Below are positions 25,253 to 34,125 of a stretch of 64,000 nt of DNA, in pieces. The translations under genes were made by a program, and so were the position numbers. The stretch lies in assembly GCF_018129085.1 (NCBI RefSeq), contig NZ_JAAGBB010000016.1:62001-126000 (forward strand), written 5' to 3'. The stretch comes from Plastoroseomonas hellenica (GTDB taxonomy: Bacteria; Pseudomonadota; Alphaproteobacteria; Acetobacterales; Acetobacteraceae). How positions within the stretch are numbered: the stretch's first letter is position 1; each line of letters begins with the position of its first letter. The notes under the pieces were generated by a model, which had not been told where the DNA came from, made no database searches, and worked only from the letters and a program-made list of their open reading frames with translations.

Positions 25253-28048
25253 ATGTCGGATGTCGTCGTCGTCGAATCCCCGGCCAAAGCCAAGACCATC
25301 GAGAAGTATCTCGGGCGCGATTTCACCGTGCTCGCGAGCTTTGGGCATGTGCGCGACCTGGAGGAGAAGGACGGCGCGGTGCTGCCGGACCAGGACTTCG
25401 CCATGGTCTGGGGCAAGGATCCCCGCGGCGAGCAGCAGGTCGCCAAGATCGCGGGGGCGCTGAAGGGCGCCAAGCGCCTGTTCCTCGCCACCGACCCGGA
25501 TCGCGAGGGCGAGGCCATCTCCTGGCATGTGAAGGACATGCTGGCCGCCCGTGGCGCGCTGCGCGGCAAGGACGTCCAGCGCATCACCTTCAACGAGATC
25601 ACCAAGCGCGCGGTGCAATACGCGGTCGCGCATCCGCGCGAGCTCGACGTGCCGCTGATCGACGCCTATCTGGCGCGCCGCGCGCTCGACTACCTGGTCG
25701 GCTACACCCTCTCGCCCGTCCTGTGGCGGAAGCTGCCGGGGTCCCGCTCGGCCGGACGCGTGCAATCGGTCGCGCTCCGCCTGATCTGCGAGCGCGAGGC
25801 CGAGATCGAGGCCTTCAAGCCGCGCGAATACTGGACCGTGGAGGCCAGGTTCGCGACCCCGGCCGGCGCGCCATTCAGCGCCCGCCTGACGCATCTGGAC
25901 GGCAAGAAGCTCGACCAGTTCGACCTGCCGGACGAGCCCAGTGCGCAGCGCGCCGTCGCCGCCATCATGGCCGGCCGGTTCTCGGTCGCCTCGGTCGAGA
26001 AGAAGCGGGTCCGCCGCAACCCGCCGCCGCCCTTCATGACCTCGACCTTGCAGATGGAGGCCAGCCGCAAGCTCGGCATGGGTGCCCAGGCGGCGATGCG
26101 CGCCGCCCAGCAGCTCTACGAGGCCGGGCACATCACCTATATGCGGACCGACGGCGTGACCATGGCGCGGGAAGCGGTCGCCGCCATCCGCGACCATGTG
26201 AAATCCGCCTTCGGCGGCGACTACCTGCCGGCCGCGCCGCGGGAATACGTCTCCAAGGCCAAGAACGCCCAGGAAGCGCATGAGGCGATCCGCCCGACGG
26301 ACGTGACCCGCACGCCGGAAAGCCTGGTGGGCGAGCTGGAAGGGGCGCAGGCGCGCCTCTACGAGCTGGTCTGGAAACGTGCTGTTGCCTCCCAGATGGC
26401 GAATGCCGAGCTGGACCAGACCGCCATCGACATCGATGACGCCGCCGGCCGCGCCCGGCTGCGCGCAACGGGTTCGGTCGTGGCCTTCGACGGCTTCCTG
26501 AAGCTGTACCGCGAGGACGAAGACGATCGCGCCGCCGATGCCCGCGCCGGCATCGCGACCGGGAGCGCTGAGGACGAGGACAGCCGCATCCTGCCGCCGA
26601 TGCGGGACAAGGATCCGCTGAAGCGCGGTGAGGTCACGCCGAGCCAGCACTTCACCCAGCCGCCGCCGCGCTATTCGGAAGCGACGCTGGTCAAGCGGCT
26701 GGAGGAGCTCGGCATCGGCCGGCCCTCCACCTACGCTTCCATCCTGCAGCGTCTGCAGGACCTGAAATACGTCACGCTCGAGAAGCGGCGCTTCATCGCC
26801 CAGGATCTCGGCCGGATGGTGACCACCTTCCTGGTCCGCTTCTTCGAGCGCTACGTGAACACCGGCTTCACCTCCGCCATGGAGGAGCAGCTCGACGAGA
26901 TCTCCGAAGGCCATATCGAGTGGCGCGCAGTGATGCGCGCCTTTTGGGAGGAATTCTCCAAGGCGGTCGAGGCGACCAAGGATCTCATGATCCGCGATGT
27001 CATCGATGCGCTGGACGAGGATCTCGGCCCGCATGTCTTCCCCGATCGCGGCGACGGCAGCGACCCGCGCCTCTGCCCGAAATGCGGCTCCGGACGGCTC
27101 GGGCTCAGGCTCGGCAAGGGCGGCGCCTTCATCGGCTGCTCCAACTACCCCGAATGCCGCTACACGCGGCCCTTCGGCGTCGGCGGCGAGGATCAGGAGA
27201 AGGGCGGCGGCGAGCAGGAGCTCGGCACCGATCCGGCGACCGGCTTGCCGGTGACGCTGCGCCGCGGTCCCTACGGCCTCTATGTCCAGCTCGGCGAGCC
27301 GGGTGTCGATGCCAAGGGCAAGCCGACCAAGCCGCCGCGCACCAGCCTGCCCAACGGCATGAACCCGGAAAGCCTGACCCTGGAGCGGGCGCTCGGCCTG
27401 CTGTCGTTGCCGCGCCCGATCGGCATCGACCCGGAGACCGGCGAGGAGATCACGGCCGGGCTCGGGCGCTTCGGCCCCTATGTCCGCTGCGGCAGCATCT
27501 TCAAGTCGCTCGACCGCGATGACGATGTGCTGACCATCGGCATCAACCGGGCCGTGGCACTGCTGGCCGACGCGCGGTCGCGAGTGCGGGAGCTCGGTGC
27601 CCATCCGAAGGATGGGCAGCCGGTCGCGATCAAGAAGGGGCGCTTCGGCCCCTATGCCCAGCACGGCAAGACCATCGCCAACCTGCCGCGCGGGGTGGAG
27701 ATGGAGGCGATCACGCTCGCGGAAGCCGTGACGCTGCTGGCCGAGAAGGGCAAGGTGCTGGCCCCGCGCGGCGCCAAGGGGCGGAACGGGAAGGCCAGGC
27801 CCGCCGCGGCGGCGCCGGCCACCCCGGCCAAGACGGTGGCCAAGAAAGCGCCGGCCAAAAAGGCGGCGGCCCGCAAGCCGGCCGCCACGGCGCCGGCGCG
27901 CAAGCCGGCCGCCAAGGCGCCGGCACGCAAGCCCGCGGCTGCGAAGCCGGCCAAGGCCGCAGGGCCGAAGGCGGCCGCGAGCAAGGCCAGCGTGGCAAAG
28001 AAGCCCGCGGCGAAGAAGCCTGCCGCGAAGGCCAAGGCGAAGCGTTGA
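25253..28048 (+). CDS. topA: DNA topoisomerase I
   Basis: A 931-residue type IA topoisomerase that relaxes negative supercoils. It carries the TOPRIM start (VVVESPAKAKTIEKYLG), the ATDPDREGEAISWH acidic motif, the active-site Tyr in YMRTDGVTMA, a C4 zinc ribbon (CPKCGSGRLGLRLGKGG then GCSNYPEC) and several lysine/glycine-rich repeat domains (GPYGLYVQLGEPG, KKGRFGPYAQHGK). The last 90 or so residues are a Lys-Ala-Pro tail resembling histone H1. Its stop codon TGA is one copy of the target duplication flanking a MITE. Confidence 0.97.
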   Translation: MSDVVVVESPAKAKTIEKYLGRDFTVLASFGHVRDLEEKDGAVLPDQDFAMVWGKDPRGEQQVAKIAGALKGAKRLFLATDPDREGEAISWHVKDMLAARGALRGKDVQRITFNEITKRAVQYAVAHPRELDVPLIDAYLARRALDYLVGYTLSPVLWRKLPGSRSAGRVQSVALRLICEREAEIEAFKPREYWTVEARFATPAGAPFSARLTHLDGKKLDQFDLPDEPSAQRAVAAIMAGRFSVASVEKKRVRRNPPPPFMTSTLQMEASRKLGMGAQAAMRAAQQLYEAGHITYMRTDGVTMAREAVAAIRDHVKSAFGGDYLPAAPREYVSKAKNAQEAHEAIRPTDVTRTPESLVGELEGAQARLYELVWKRAVASQMANAELDQTAIDIDDAAGRARLRATGSVVAFDGFLKLYREDEDDRAADARAGIATGSAEDEDSRILPPMRDKDPLKRGEVTPSQHFTQPPPRYSEATLVKRLEELGIGRPSTYASILQRLQDLKYVTLEKRRFIAQDLGRMVTTFLVRFFERYVNTGFTSAMEEQLDEISEGHIEWRAVMRAFWEEFSKAVEATKDLMIRDVIDALDEDLGPHVFPDRGDGSDPRLCPKCGSGRLGLRLGKGGAFIGCSNYPECRYTRPFGVGGEDQEKGGGEQELGTDPATGLPVTLRRGPYGLYVQLGEPGVDAKGKPTKPPRTSLPNGMNPESLTLERALGLLSLPRPIGIDPETGEEITAGLGRFGPYVRCGSIFKSLDRDDDVLTIGINRAVALLADARSRVRELGAHPKDGQPVAIKKGRFGPYAQHGKTIANLPRGVEMEAITLAEAVTLLAEKGKVLAPRGAKGRNGKARPAAAAPATPAKTVAKKAPAKKAAARKPAATAPARKPAAKAPARKPAAAKPAKAAGPKAAASKASVAKKPAAKKPAAKAKAKR

Positions 28049-28209
28049 GAGCCCTTTCTAGAATGGCGCGGCGGCGGGCTGGCTGGGGATTTTTCGCTCA
28101 TGTCGTGTCGGTCGACGCAGCCGATGCTGGTTGCATCGGCGAGGAGATCGGCGCGGCAGGGGCGGAAAAGACCCGCCAGGGCGCCCCGTTGCCATTCTCG
28201 AAGGGGCTC
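28049..28209. mobile_element. MITE copy 1, between topA and rnr
   Basis: A 161-bp element flanked by a perfect TGA/TGA duplication (28046-28048 and 28210-28212). Its ends GAGCCCTTTC and GAAGGGGCTC are imperfect inverted repeats. Inside are the GGGATTTTTCG segment and the hairpin GCCGATGC-TGGTT-GCATCGGC shared by all four copies. The left TGA is the topA stop and the right TGA abuts the rnr GTG start, so excision would place topA and rnr back to back. Confidence 0.85.
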
Positions 28210-28212
28210 TGA

Positions 28213-30426
28213 GTGCCGCGCTTCGGCCCACCGCCCAAGGGCCACAAGGCGAAGAAGCGCCCGCCTGTCCCGAAGCCGGCCGCCACGGCGCCCGGCGTCA
28301 TGCCCTCGCAGGCGGCGCTGCGCGCCTTCATCGCCGAGGCCGGCGGCAAGGTCGGCAAGAGCGAGATCAGCCGTCATTTCGGCCTGACCAGCGACCAGCG
28401 CCCCGAGCTGCGGGCCCTGCTAGCCGAGCTGAAGGCCGCAGGTGCCGCCGCCCCGGCCGGCGGCCGCAGCCTGATCGCGCCCGGCCGCCTGCCTGACATG
28501 GCGGTGGTCGAGGTCACCGGCACCGACCCCGATGGCGACCCGATCGCCAAGCCGCTCGTCTGGGTGGGCGAGGGCCGCGCGCCCATCATCTACATGCGCC
28601 CGGAGCAGCGCGGGCAGCCGGCGCTGGCGCCAGGCGAGCGGGTGCTGGCTCGGTTGAAGCCGATCGGCGCCGGGAAATACGAGGGCCGCACCTTCAAGCG
28701 CATCGCGGCCGCAGGCCCTGCCCGCATCCTTGGTGTCTACCAGGATGGCCGCATCGAGCCGACCGACCGCCGCCACCGCGCCGACTGGGTGGTCCCGCCG
28801 GGCGATGCGAACGGCGCCGAGCCCGGCGAGATCGTGCTGGCCGAGCCGCTGCCCGGCGGCGTGCTCGGTCCGCGCCCGGCGCGGGTGGTGGAACGGCTCG
28901 GGGTGATGGGGGAACCGCGCTCCGTCTCGCTGATCTGCATCCATGCCCATGGCATCCCGGACGTCTTCCCAGCCGAAGCGCTGGCCCTCGCCGCGCAGGC
29001 CGAGGCGGTGGCGATCGGCAGCCGCGAGGATCTGCGCCCGGTGCCGCTCGTCACCATCGACGGCGAGGACGCCCGCGACTTCGACGATGCCGTCTGGGCG
29101 GAACGCGCCGGTGAAGGCTGGCGCGTGCTGGTCGCCATCGCCGATGTCGCGCACTACGTCCGCCCCGACGACGCGCTCGACCGCGAGGCCTGGAAGCGCG
29201 GCAACTCCGTCTACTTCCCCGACCGGGTGGTGCCGATGCTGCCGGAGGCGCTGTCCAATGGCTGGTGCAGCCTGCGCCCCGGCGAGGATCGCGGCTGCCT
29301 CTTCGCCGAGATGCAGTTCGATGCCGCCGGCCGGAAGACCGGGCACCGATTCGGCCGCGGCGTGATGCGCTCCGCCGCGCGCCTCACCTATGAGCAGGCC
29401 CAGGCGCACCGGGACGCGGGCACCGACCCCGAAGGCCTGGCGCCCGGCCATGTCGCGACCCTCTACGGCGCGTTCCGGGCGCTGCTCATGGCGCGGGAGG
29501 CGCGCGGCACGCTGGAGCTCGACCTGCCGGAGCGGCGCGTCACCCTCGACGAAGCCGGGAATGTAACCGCCGTGACGCCGCGCGCGCGACTCGATTCGCA
29601 CCGGCTGATCGAGGAGTTCATGGTCGCCGCCAATGTCTGCGCCGCCGAGGAGCTGGAGGCACGTGGCCAGCCCTGCATGTACCGGGTGCATGACCGCCCC
29701 TCCGACCAGAAGCTCGAAGGGCTGCGCCTGTTCCTCGACAGTTTCGGGCTCTCGCTGCCCGCCTCCGACCGGCTGCGCCCCCGCGACTTCCAGCACCTGC
29801 TGGAGCTGGTGAAGGGCCGTCCCGAGGAGCGGCTCGTGCATGAGACGGTGCTGCGCGCCCAGGCCCAGGCCGCCTATGCGCCCGATAATATCGGGCATTT
29901 CGGCCTCGCCCTGCCGCGCTATGCCCATTTCACCAGCCCGATCCGCCGCTACGCCGACCTGCTGGTGCATCGCGCACTGATCCGCGGGAAGAAGCTCGGC
30001 GATGATGGGCTGACCGAATCGGAAGCGGCGCGCGCGGCCGAGACCGGCGAGCACATCACCGCCACCGAGCGCCGCGCCGCCGCGGCGGAACGCGAGGCGG
30101 TGGAACGCTATCTTGCGGCCTATATGTCGCACCGCGTCGGCTGCATGTTCGATGCGCGGATTTCCGGCGTGACTCGTTTCGGCCTCTTCGTCACCCTGGA
30201 TGAGAACGGTGCGAGCGGAATCGTCCCACTCGCCTCCCTTCCGGACGACCGATGGCAGCACGACGAGGCCAAGCAGGCGCTGGCCGGTCGCAAGACGGGT
30301 TTGACCTTCACGCTCGGCCAAGCGGTCGAGGTGCGGCTGGTCGAGGCGGTGCCGCGCACTGGAGGCATGGTCTTCCACATCATGCAGGGCGTGCCGCCGG
30401 CGCGGTCGCGCGGGCCCTCGCGCTGA
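28213..30426 (+). CDS. rnr: ribonuclease R
   Basis: A 737-residue 3'-5' exoribonuclease of the RNase II/R family, which degrades structured RNA. It has a basic N terminus, a winged-helix segment (GKVGKSEISRHFGL), cold-shock domains, the RNB catalytic core (VTIDGEDARDFDDAVWAER, with the acidic cluster) and a C-terminal S1 domain (GCMFDARISGVTRFGLFVTL). The GTG at 28213 directly follows a MITE. The 3' end overlaps the start of the S41 protease frame. Confidence 0.96.
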   Translation: MPRFGPPPKGHKAKKRPPVPKPAATAPGVMPSQAALRAFIAEAGGKVGKSEISRHFGLTSDQRPELRALLAELKAAGAAAPAGGRSLIAPGRLPDMAVVEVTGTDPDGDPIAKPLVWVGEGRAPIIYMRPEQRGQPALAPGERVLARLKPIGAGKYEGRTFKRIAAAGPARILGVYQDGRIEPTDRRHRADWVVPPGDANGAEPGEIVLAEPLPGGVLGPRPARVVERLGVMGEPRSVSLICIHAHGIPDVFPAEALALAAQAEAVAIGSREDLRPVPLVTIDGEDARDFDDAVWAERAGEGWRVLVAIADVAHYVRPDDALDREAWKRGNSVYFPDRVVPMLPEALSNGWCSLRPGEDRGCLFAEMQFDAAGRKTGHRFGRGVMRSAARLTYEQAQAHRDAGTDPEGLAPGHVATLYGAFRALLMAREARGTLELDLPERRVTLDEAGNVTAVTPRARLDSHRLIEEFMVAANVCAAEELEARGQPCMYRVHDRPSDQKLEGLRLFLDSFGLSLPASDRLRPRDFQHLLELVKGRPEERLVHETVLRAQAQAAYAPDNIGHFGLALPRYAHFTSPIRRYADLLVHRALIRGKKLGDDGLTESEAARAAETGEHITATERRAAAAEREAVERYLAAYMSHRVGCMFDARISGVTRFGLFVTLDENGASGIVPLASLPDDRWQHDEAKQALAGRKTGLTFTLGQAVEVRLVEAVPRTGGMVFHIMQGVPPARSRGPSR

Positions 30427-31934
30427 TCCTGCTGCTGGCGCTGCCGGCCTGGGCACAGGACGCGGCGCCGCGCTTTCCGCGCATCGAAGCGGAGCAGGTC
30501 CTCACCGATGGCTTTGCCGCGGTGCTGGAGCGCCACCTCACGGAGATCACGCCGCCCGATCTGGTGCTGTGGACGCTGCGCGGCCTCACGGCACTCGATT
30601 CCTCGCTGACGACCGAACTCCGCGACGGGCGGGTCAGCGTCATGGCCGGGGAGCGCGCAGTCCATAGCGAGCCGATGCCGCCCCGACCCCCGCGCAGCGC
30701 GCCGAATGCGCCCGCCCATCGCTCGGCGGCGCCAGGCCTGGCACGGGTGCTCTCGCGGCTCTTCGCCGCTGCCTGGGATGCGTCGCCCGCGATCCGCAAT
30801 GCCGGGGTCGAGCGCCTGCTGCAGGCGGGCTTCGAAGAGCTGTTCAATCAGCTCGATCCCTATAGCCGCTACGTAACAGCGGAGGAGGCGGATGCCGCAC
30901 GGGAGCGGCGGATCGGCCAGAGCGGCCTCGGCTTGCGGCTGGCGGTCGGCCCCCGGCGCAGCGTCGTGCTGGCCACGGTGACGCCCGAAGGACCGGCGGC
31001 GGCGGCACGGCTCAGGCCCGGCGACCGGCTGCTGGAGATCGATGGCGTCGCGGTCTCCGCCGACGACCTGCCGGACGCCGCGGCGCGGCTGGAGGGACCG
31101 TCCGGGCGCGCGGTCACGCTGCTGCTCTTGCGTGGCGGGCGGCGGATCCGGGTCAGCCTGCTGCGCGCCCCAGTACCGCCCGAGACGGTCACCGCCGAGC
31201 GGCGGGACGGTATTCTCTGGCTGCGGCTCTCGGGCTTCTACCAGGGCACCGCCTCGCAACTGGTGCGCGCCATCACCGATGCGGCCACGGGCGGGCCGCT
31301 CCGCGGCTACGTGCTGGATCTGCGCGGCAACCGCGGCGGGCTGCTGCCGCAGGCGGCGGCGGTCGCCGATGTCTTCCTGCAGTCGGGCGAGATCCTGCGC
31401 ACCGACGGCCGCCACCCCGACGCCGCGCGCACGCTGCTCGCCTCCGGCCAGGACCTGGCGCATGGCCGGCCGGTGGTGGTGCTGATCGACGGGCGCACCG
31501 CCTCCTCGGCCGAAGTGGTGGCGGCCGCCCTCTCCGACCGCGGCCGCGCCGCGCTGGTCGGCAGCGCGACCACCGGCAAAGGGCTGGTGCAGCTCTTGGT
31601 ACCGATGCCGAACCGGGGGGAATTGCTGATTTCCTGGGCGCGGCTGCTGGCGCCGGATGGCTGGCCGATCCAGACCCTCGGCGTCCTGCCCAACCTCTGC
31701 ACCAGCCTTGGGTCGGAGGCGGTGGCGACGAGCCTCGCCGCGCTGGCGGCGGAGGAGACGCCGATGGCCGTGCCGCTGGCCCGGCTCCGCGCCGCGCGCG
31801 CCCCGGTGAGCGAGGCCGAGGCCCTGCGCCTGCGCGCGCCCTGCCCCGCGGCGGAGGGGCGTGAGGCGGACCTTGCGGTCGCGCGGGCGCTGATCGAGAG
31901 CCCCGATGCCTACCGCACGGCGCTTCGCCCTTGA
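30252..31934 (+). CDS. S41-family C-terminal processing peptidase (CtpA-like), start uncertain
   Basis: A periplasmic serine protease with a signal-like helix (RALALILLLALPAWA then QDAAP), a PDZ domain (GLGLRLAVG to RPGDRLLEIDG) and the S41 catalytic domain (YVLDLRGNRGGLL, catalytic Ser in GRTASSAEVVAAAL, Lys in TTGKGLVQLL). The only ATG in frame (30252) lies 175 bp inside rnr and would put 50 odd residues before the hydrophobic helix. No GTG or TTG occurs between it and the helix; a CTG at 30423 overlaps the rnr TGA (CTGA). The true start is therefore unresolved. The protease probably trims periplasmic or envelope proteins. Confidence 0.8.
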   Translation: MAARRGQAGAGRSQDGFDLHARPSGRGAAGRGGAAHWRHGLPHHAGRAAGAVARALALILLLALPAWAQDAAPRFPRIEAEQVLTDGFAAVLERHLTEITPPDLVLWTLRGLTALDSSLTTELRDGRVSVMAGERAVHSEPMPPRPPRSAPNAPAHRSAAPGLARVLSRLFAAAWDASPAIRNAGVERLLQAGFEELFNQLDPYSRYVTAEEADAARERRIGQSGLGLRLAVGPRRSVVLATVTPEGPAAAARLRPGDRLLEIDGVAVSADDLPDAAARLEGPSGRAVTLLLLRGGRRIRVSLLRAPVPPETVTAERRDGILWLRLSGFYQGTASQLVRAITDAATGGPLRGYVLDLRGNRGGLLPQAAAVADVFLQSGEILRTDGRHPDAARTLLASGQDLAHGRPVVVLIDGRTASSAEVVAAALSDRGRAALVGSATTGKGLVQLLVPMPNRGELLISWARLLAPDGWPIQTLGVLPNLCTSLGSEAVATSLAALAAEETPMAVPLARLRAARAPVSEAEALRLRAPCPAAEGREADLAVARALIESPDAYRTALRP

Positions 31935-31959
31935 TTTTCGGCGCATTCCCTGTAGGTAT
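31931..31959 (+). promoter_or_regulatory. candidate sigma-70 promoter for rpmG
   Basis: TTGATT and TAGGTAT are separated by 16 bp, about 65 bp ahead of the rpmG start. The -35 overlaps the stop of the protease gene. Plausible by spacing and consensus match, but not tested. Confidence 0.4.
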
Positions 31960-32021
31960 CCCGCCCTCTCACAGATTTCGCCCGCGCCGGCCGATCCGGC
32001 CCCGGGTACCGGAGTTGGGTC

Positions 32022-32189
32022 ATGGCCAAGGCAAACACCATTCTGATCAAGCTCGTCAGCAGCGCTGACACGGGCTATTTCTACGTCACGAAGAAGAACA
32101 CCCGGAACATCACGGGCAAGATGGAAAAGCGGAAGTACGACCCCGTGGCCCGCAAGCACGTCGTCTTCCGCGAAGCCAAGATTAAGTAA
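32022..32189 (+). CDS. rpmG: 50S ribosomal protein L33
   Basis: A 55-residue basic protein, [20 protein letters not shown] at its start and [15 protein letters not shown] at its end, the standard alphaproteobacterial L33 length and sequence. It sits in the large ribosomal subunit near the E site. The zinc-binding cysteines of some L33 proteins are absent, so this is the zinc-free (C-minus) type. It is followed by a GC-rich hairpin with T residues. Confidence 0.95.
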   Translation: MAKANTILIKLVSSADTGYFYVTKKNTRNITGKMEKRKYDPVARKHVVFREAKIK

Positions 32190-32204
32190 TTTTCTGACCT
32201 CAAA

Positions 32205-32232
32205 CGCCGGCGCGCGCATCCGCGCGCTTTGG
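32205..32232 (+). terminator. probable terminator after rpmG
   Basis: CGCGCG, a CATC loop and CGCGCG followed by CTTT lie 16-45 bases downstream of the rpmG stop, within a wider imperfect GC-rich stem. Reasonable as a factor-independent terminator, though the T run is short. Confidence 0.5.
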
Positions 32233-32281
32233 CTTTCGCGCGCCCAGGTAAGTACGGGACGCGACTGATGGTCGCGCGCGG

Positions 32282-32386
32282 GGGGCCGCCTTCGCGGCCC
32301 CGGGGCATCGCTGCGCTCGCCCCGCAGGATCGGGCGGCGGCCTGCGGCCGCGGGGGCGGGGCGAGCCCCCGACCGGCTTGGCCGGT
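32282..32386. terminator. hairpin cluster between rpmG and pleD
   Basis: Three perfect stems lie in about 100 bp: GGGGCCGC-CTTC-GCGGCCCC at 32282-32301, GGGGC-GA-GCCCC at 32358-32369 and ACCGGC-TTG-GCCGGT at 32372-32386. They lie where transcripts of rpmG and pleD converge and probably end both. Confidence 0.5.
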
Positions 32387-32390
32387 GGGA

Positions 32391-33761
32391 TCAGGATGCG
32401 GCGGGCCAGTCGGACTCCGAGGCTAGTTCCACGCGGTCCCGCCCGTTGCGTTTGGCCCGGTAGAGCGCCGAATCCGCGGCCCCAATCACCATGTCAGTGG
32501 TCTTGGCCGGAAGCGCCAGCGCCGCACCAATGCTCACGGTCACGGTCAGCCGCTGGTCGCCGATGCGGATCGGCATGTCGGAGACGGCACGGCGCAGCCG
32601 GGCAGCGACGCCCATCACTTCCTCCACCGAGCTGGAGGGCAGGACCAGCAGGAATTCCTCCCCGCCATAGCGCGCGATGATGTCGGAGGCGCGGATCTGG
32701 TCCTGCATCCGCGCCGCGATCTCCCCCAGGACGATGTCGCCGGCGGCATGGCCGAATTGGTCGTTGATCGACTTGAAGTGATCCACGTCGATCAGCAGCG
32801 CGGCCACCCCGGCCGGACTCTTGAGCTGGCCCTCCAGGTGGCGCCGCACGAAACGACGGTTCCGAAGGCCGGTCAGCGGATCCGTCACCGCCAGCTCGAG
32901 CGAGCGGTCGAGGTCCAGGCGCAGCCGCTCCTGGAAACGGCGGCGGCGGATCTGGTTGCGCACCCGCGCACGCAACTCGTTGGGGTCCACGGGGCGCAAC
33001 ACGTGGTCACTGGCGCCGAGGTCGAAGCCGCGCAGCACCTGCTCATGCTGGGCCGGGTCGGCGATCAGCAGCACCGGCATGTCCCGCGTCTCCGCCCGAG
33101 CGCGCAGGCTGGACGCCAGGCGCAGCCCTTCCGTCTCGGGGCTGCCGAGCGAGAGCAACACGAGGTCGAAGCCGCCGCCCATGAGGAGGCGCCGCCCCTC
33201 CTCCTCGGATTCGCAGGGAAACAGCGACAGCCCGTCCGGCTCCAGGAAGCCGGCCAGCAACCGCGCCTCCTCCGGCTCCGACCGGAGCAGCAAGGCGCGG
33301 GTGCCATGCAGCTCGAGAGCAGGCAGTGCCGGCGGATCCAGCCCGAGCTCCAGGGCCGTCGTCTGACGGAGGCGCCAGGCATCGGTCACCTGCTTGACCC
33401 GCAGCAGGGCCCGCAGGCGCGACAGCAGCATCGCCTCGCTGACGGGCTTCGAGAGGAAATCGTCCGCCCCGGCCTCCAGCCCGCGCACCCGCTCCTCGGT
33501 GTCCACGAGGGCAGTGACCATGACGACGGGAATGTCGAGGGTGACGGGATGGGCCTTCAGGCGCCGACAGGTCTCGAACCCATCCATGACCGGCATCATG
33601 ACGTCCAGCAGGACGACATCGGGGACCCAGCTCAGCGCCAGGACCAGCGCCTCCTCGCCCGAGGCGGCGGTGGCGACCTCGAAGAACTCGGCGCGCAGCC
33701 GCAACTCCAGCAGGCGGCGATTGGCTGCGACGTCATCGACGACCAGGACGCGCGCTGTCAC
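32391..33761 (-). CDS. pleD: PleD-type diguanylate cyclase response regulator
   Basis: A 456-residue protein with the PleD layout: a first receiver (phospho-acceptor Asp53 in VVLLDVMMPVMDG, Lys105 in LSKPV), a second receiver-like domain (about 154-268) whose acceptor Asp is missing (VLLSLGSPE), and a GGDEF domain with GGEEF at 366-370. The inhibitory I-site RxxD is present (RASD, 357-360). In Caulobacter, PleD makes cyclic-di-GMP at the stalked pole during the swarmer-to-stalked change after phosphorylation of Asp53. Location next to rpmG matches other alphaproteobacteria. DivJ/PleC-type kinases are not in the window. Confidence 0.93.
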   Translation of the reverse strand: MTARVLVVDDVAANRRLLELRLRAEFFEVATAASGEEALVLALSWVPDVVLLDVMMPVMDGFETCRRLKAHPVTLDIPVVMVTALVDTEERVRGLEAGADDFLSKPVSEAMLLSRLRALLRVKQVTDAWRLRQTTALELGLDPPALPALELHGTRALLLRSEPEEARLLAGFLEPDGLSLFPCESEEEGRRLLMGGGFDLVLLSLGSPETEGLRLASSLRARAETRDMPVLLIADPAQHEQVLRGFDLGASDHVLRPVDPNELRARVRNQIRRRRFQERLRLDLDRSLELAVTDPLTGLRNRRFVRRHLEGQLKSPAGVAALLIDVDHFKSINDQFGHAAGDIVLGEIAARMQDQIRASDIIARYGGEEFLLVLPSSSVEEVMGVAARLRRAVSDMPIRIGDQRLTVTVSIGAALALPAKTTDMVIGAADSALYRAKRNGRDRVELASESDWPAAS

Positions 33762-34125
33762 CCACGCTCCCCTTTGGGCGCGGCGCTACCCGGTCCGTCG
33801 CGGCGCCCTGAAGGGCGCCTATTGGCGACACGCGAATCCATCCGTTCCTGCCCGAATACGGTAAAGCGCGGCGCGCGGTTCCTTGGCATCGACGGTCATC
33901 GTCGCAGCCTCGACCCTGGCGGCCAGGTTGCAGTCTAGCGCAGCCCGTTAACGGTAGCGTGAAAAACAAACCACCCGGAACAAACCGCCCGGGGACGATG
34001 GCGCGCTCCGTGCCGAAGCGCCATCCCCGGGGCGACGTATCCCCAGGCGGTATCGCCTGCGAACCCGGCAAGCCTCCGCCCATCCAGTGTTTCCAGTTGC
34101 ATGGGATCTGCCCTAAAGCCCGCCC
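33762..34125. other. 364-bp non-coding region between pleD and the SDR gene
   Basis: Divergent intergenic region. It holds two tandem 14-bp units (AACAAACCACCCGG at 33965 and AACAAACCGCCCGG at 33979) and, overlapping the second, an imperfect GC-rich hairpin (33986-34034, about 15 bp per arm). Promoters for both neighbours must lie here, but none is clear. Confidence 0.6.

Noticed and set aside
24332..27664. A 1110-codon open frame on the minus strand opposite dprA and topA
   Set aside because: It lies wholly antisense to two well-supported genes, shows no recognisable motif and is an expected by-product of high-GC codon use (few stops in mirrored frames).
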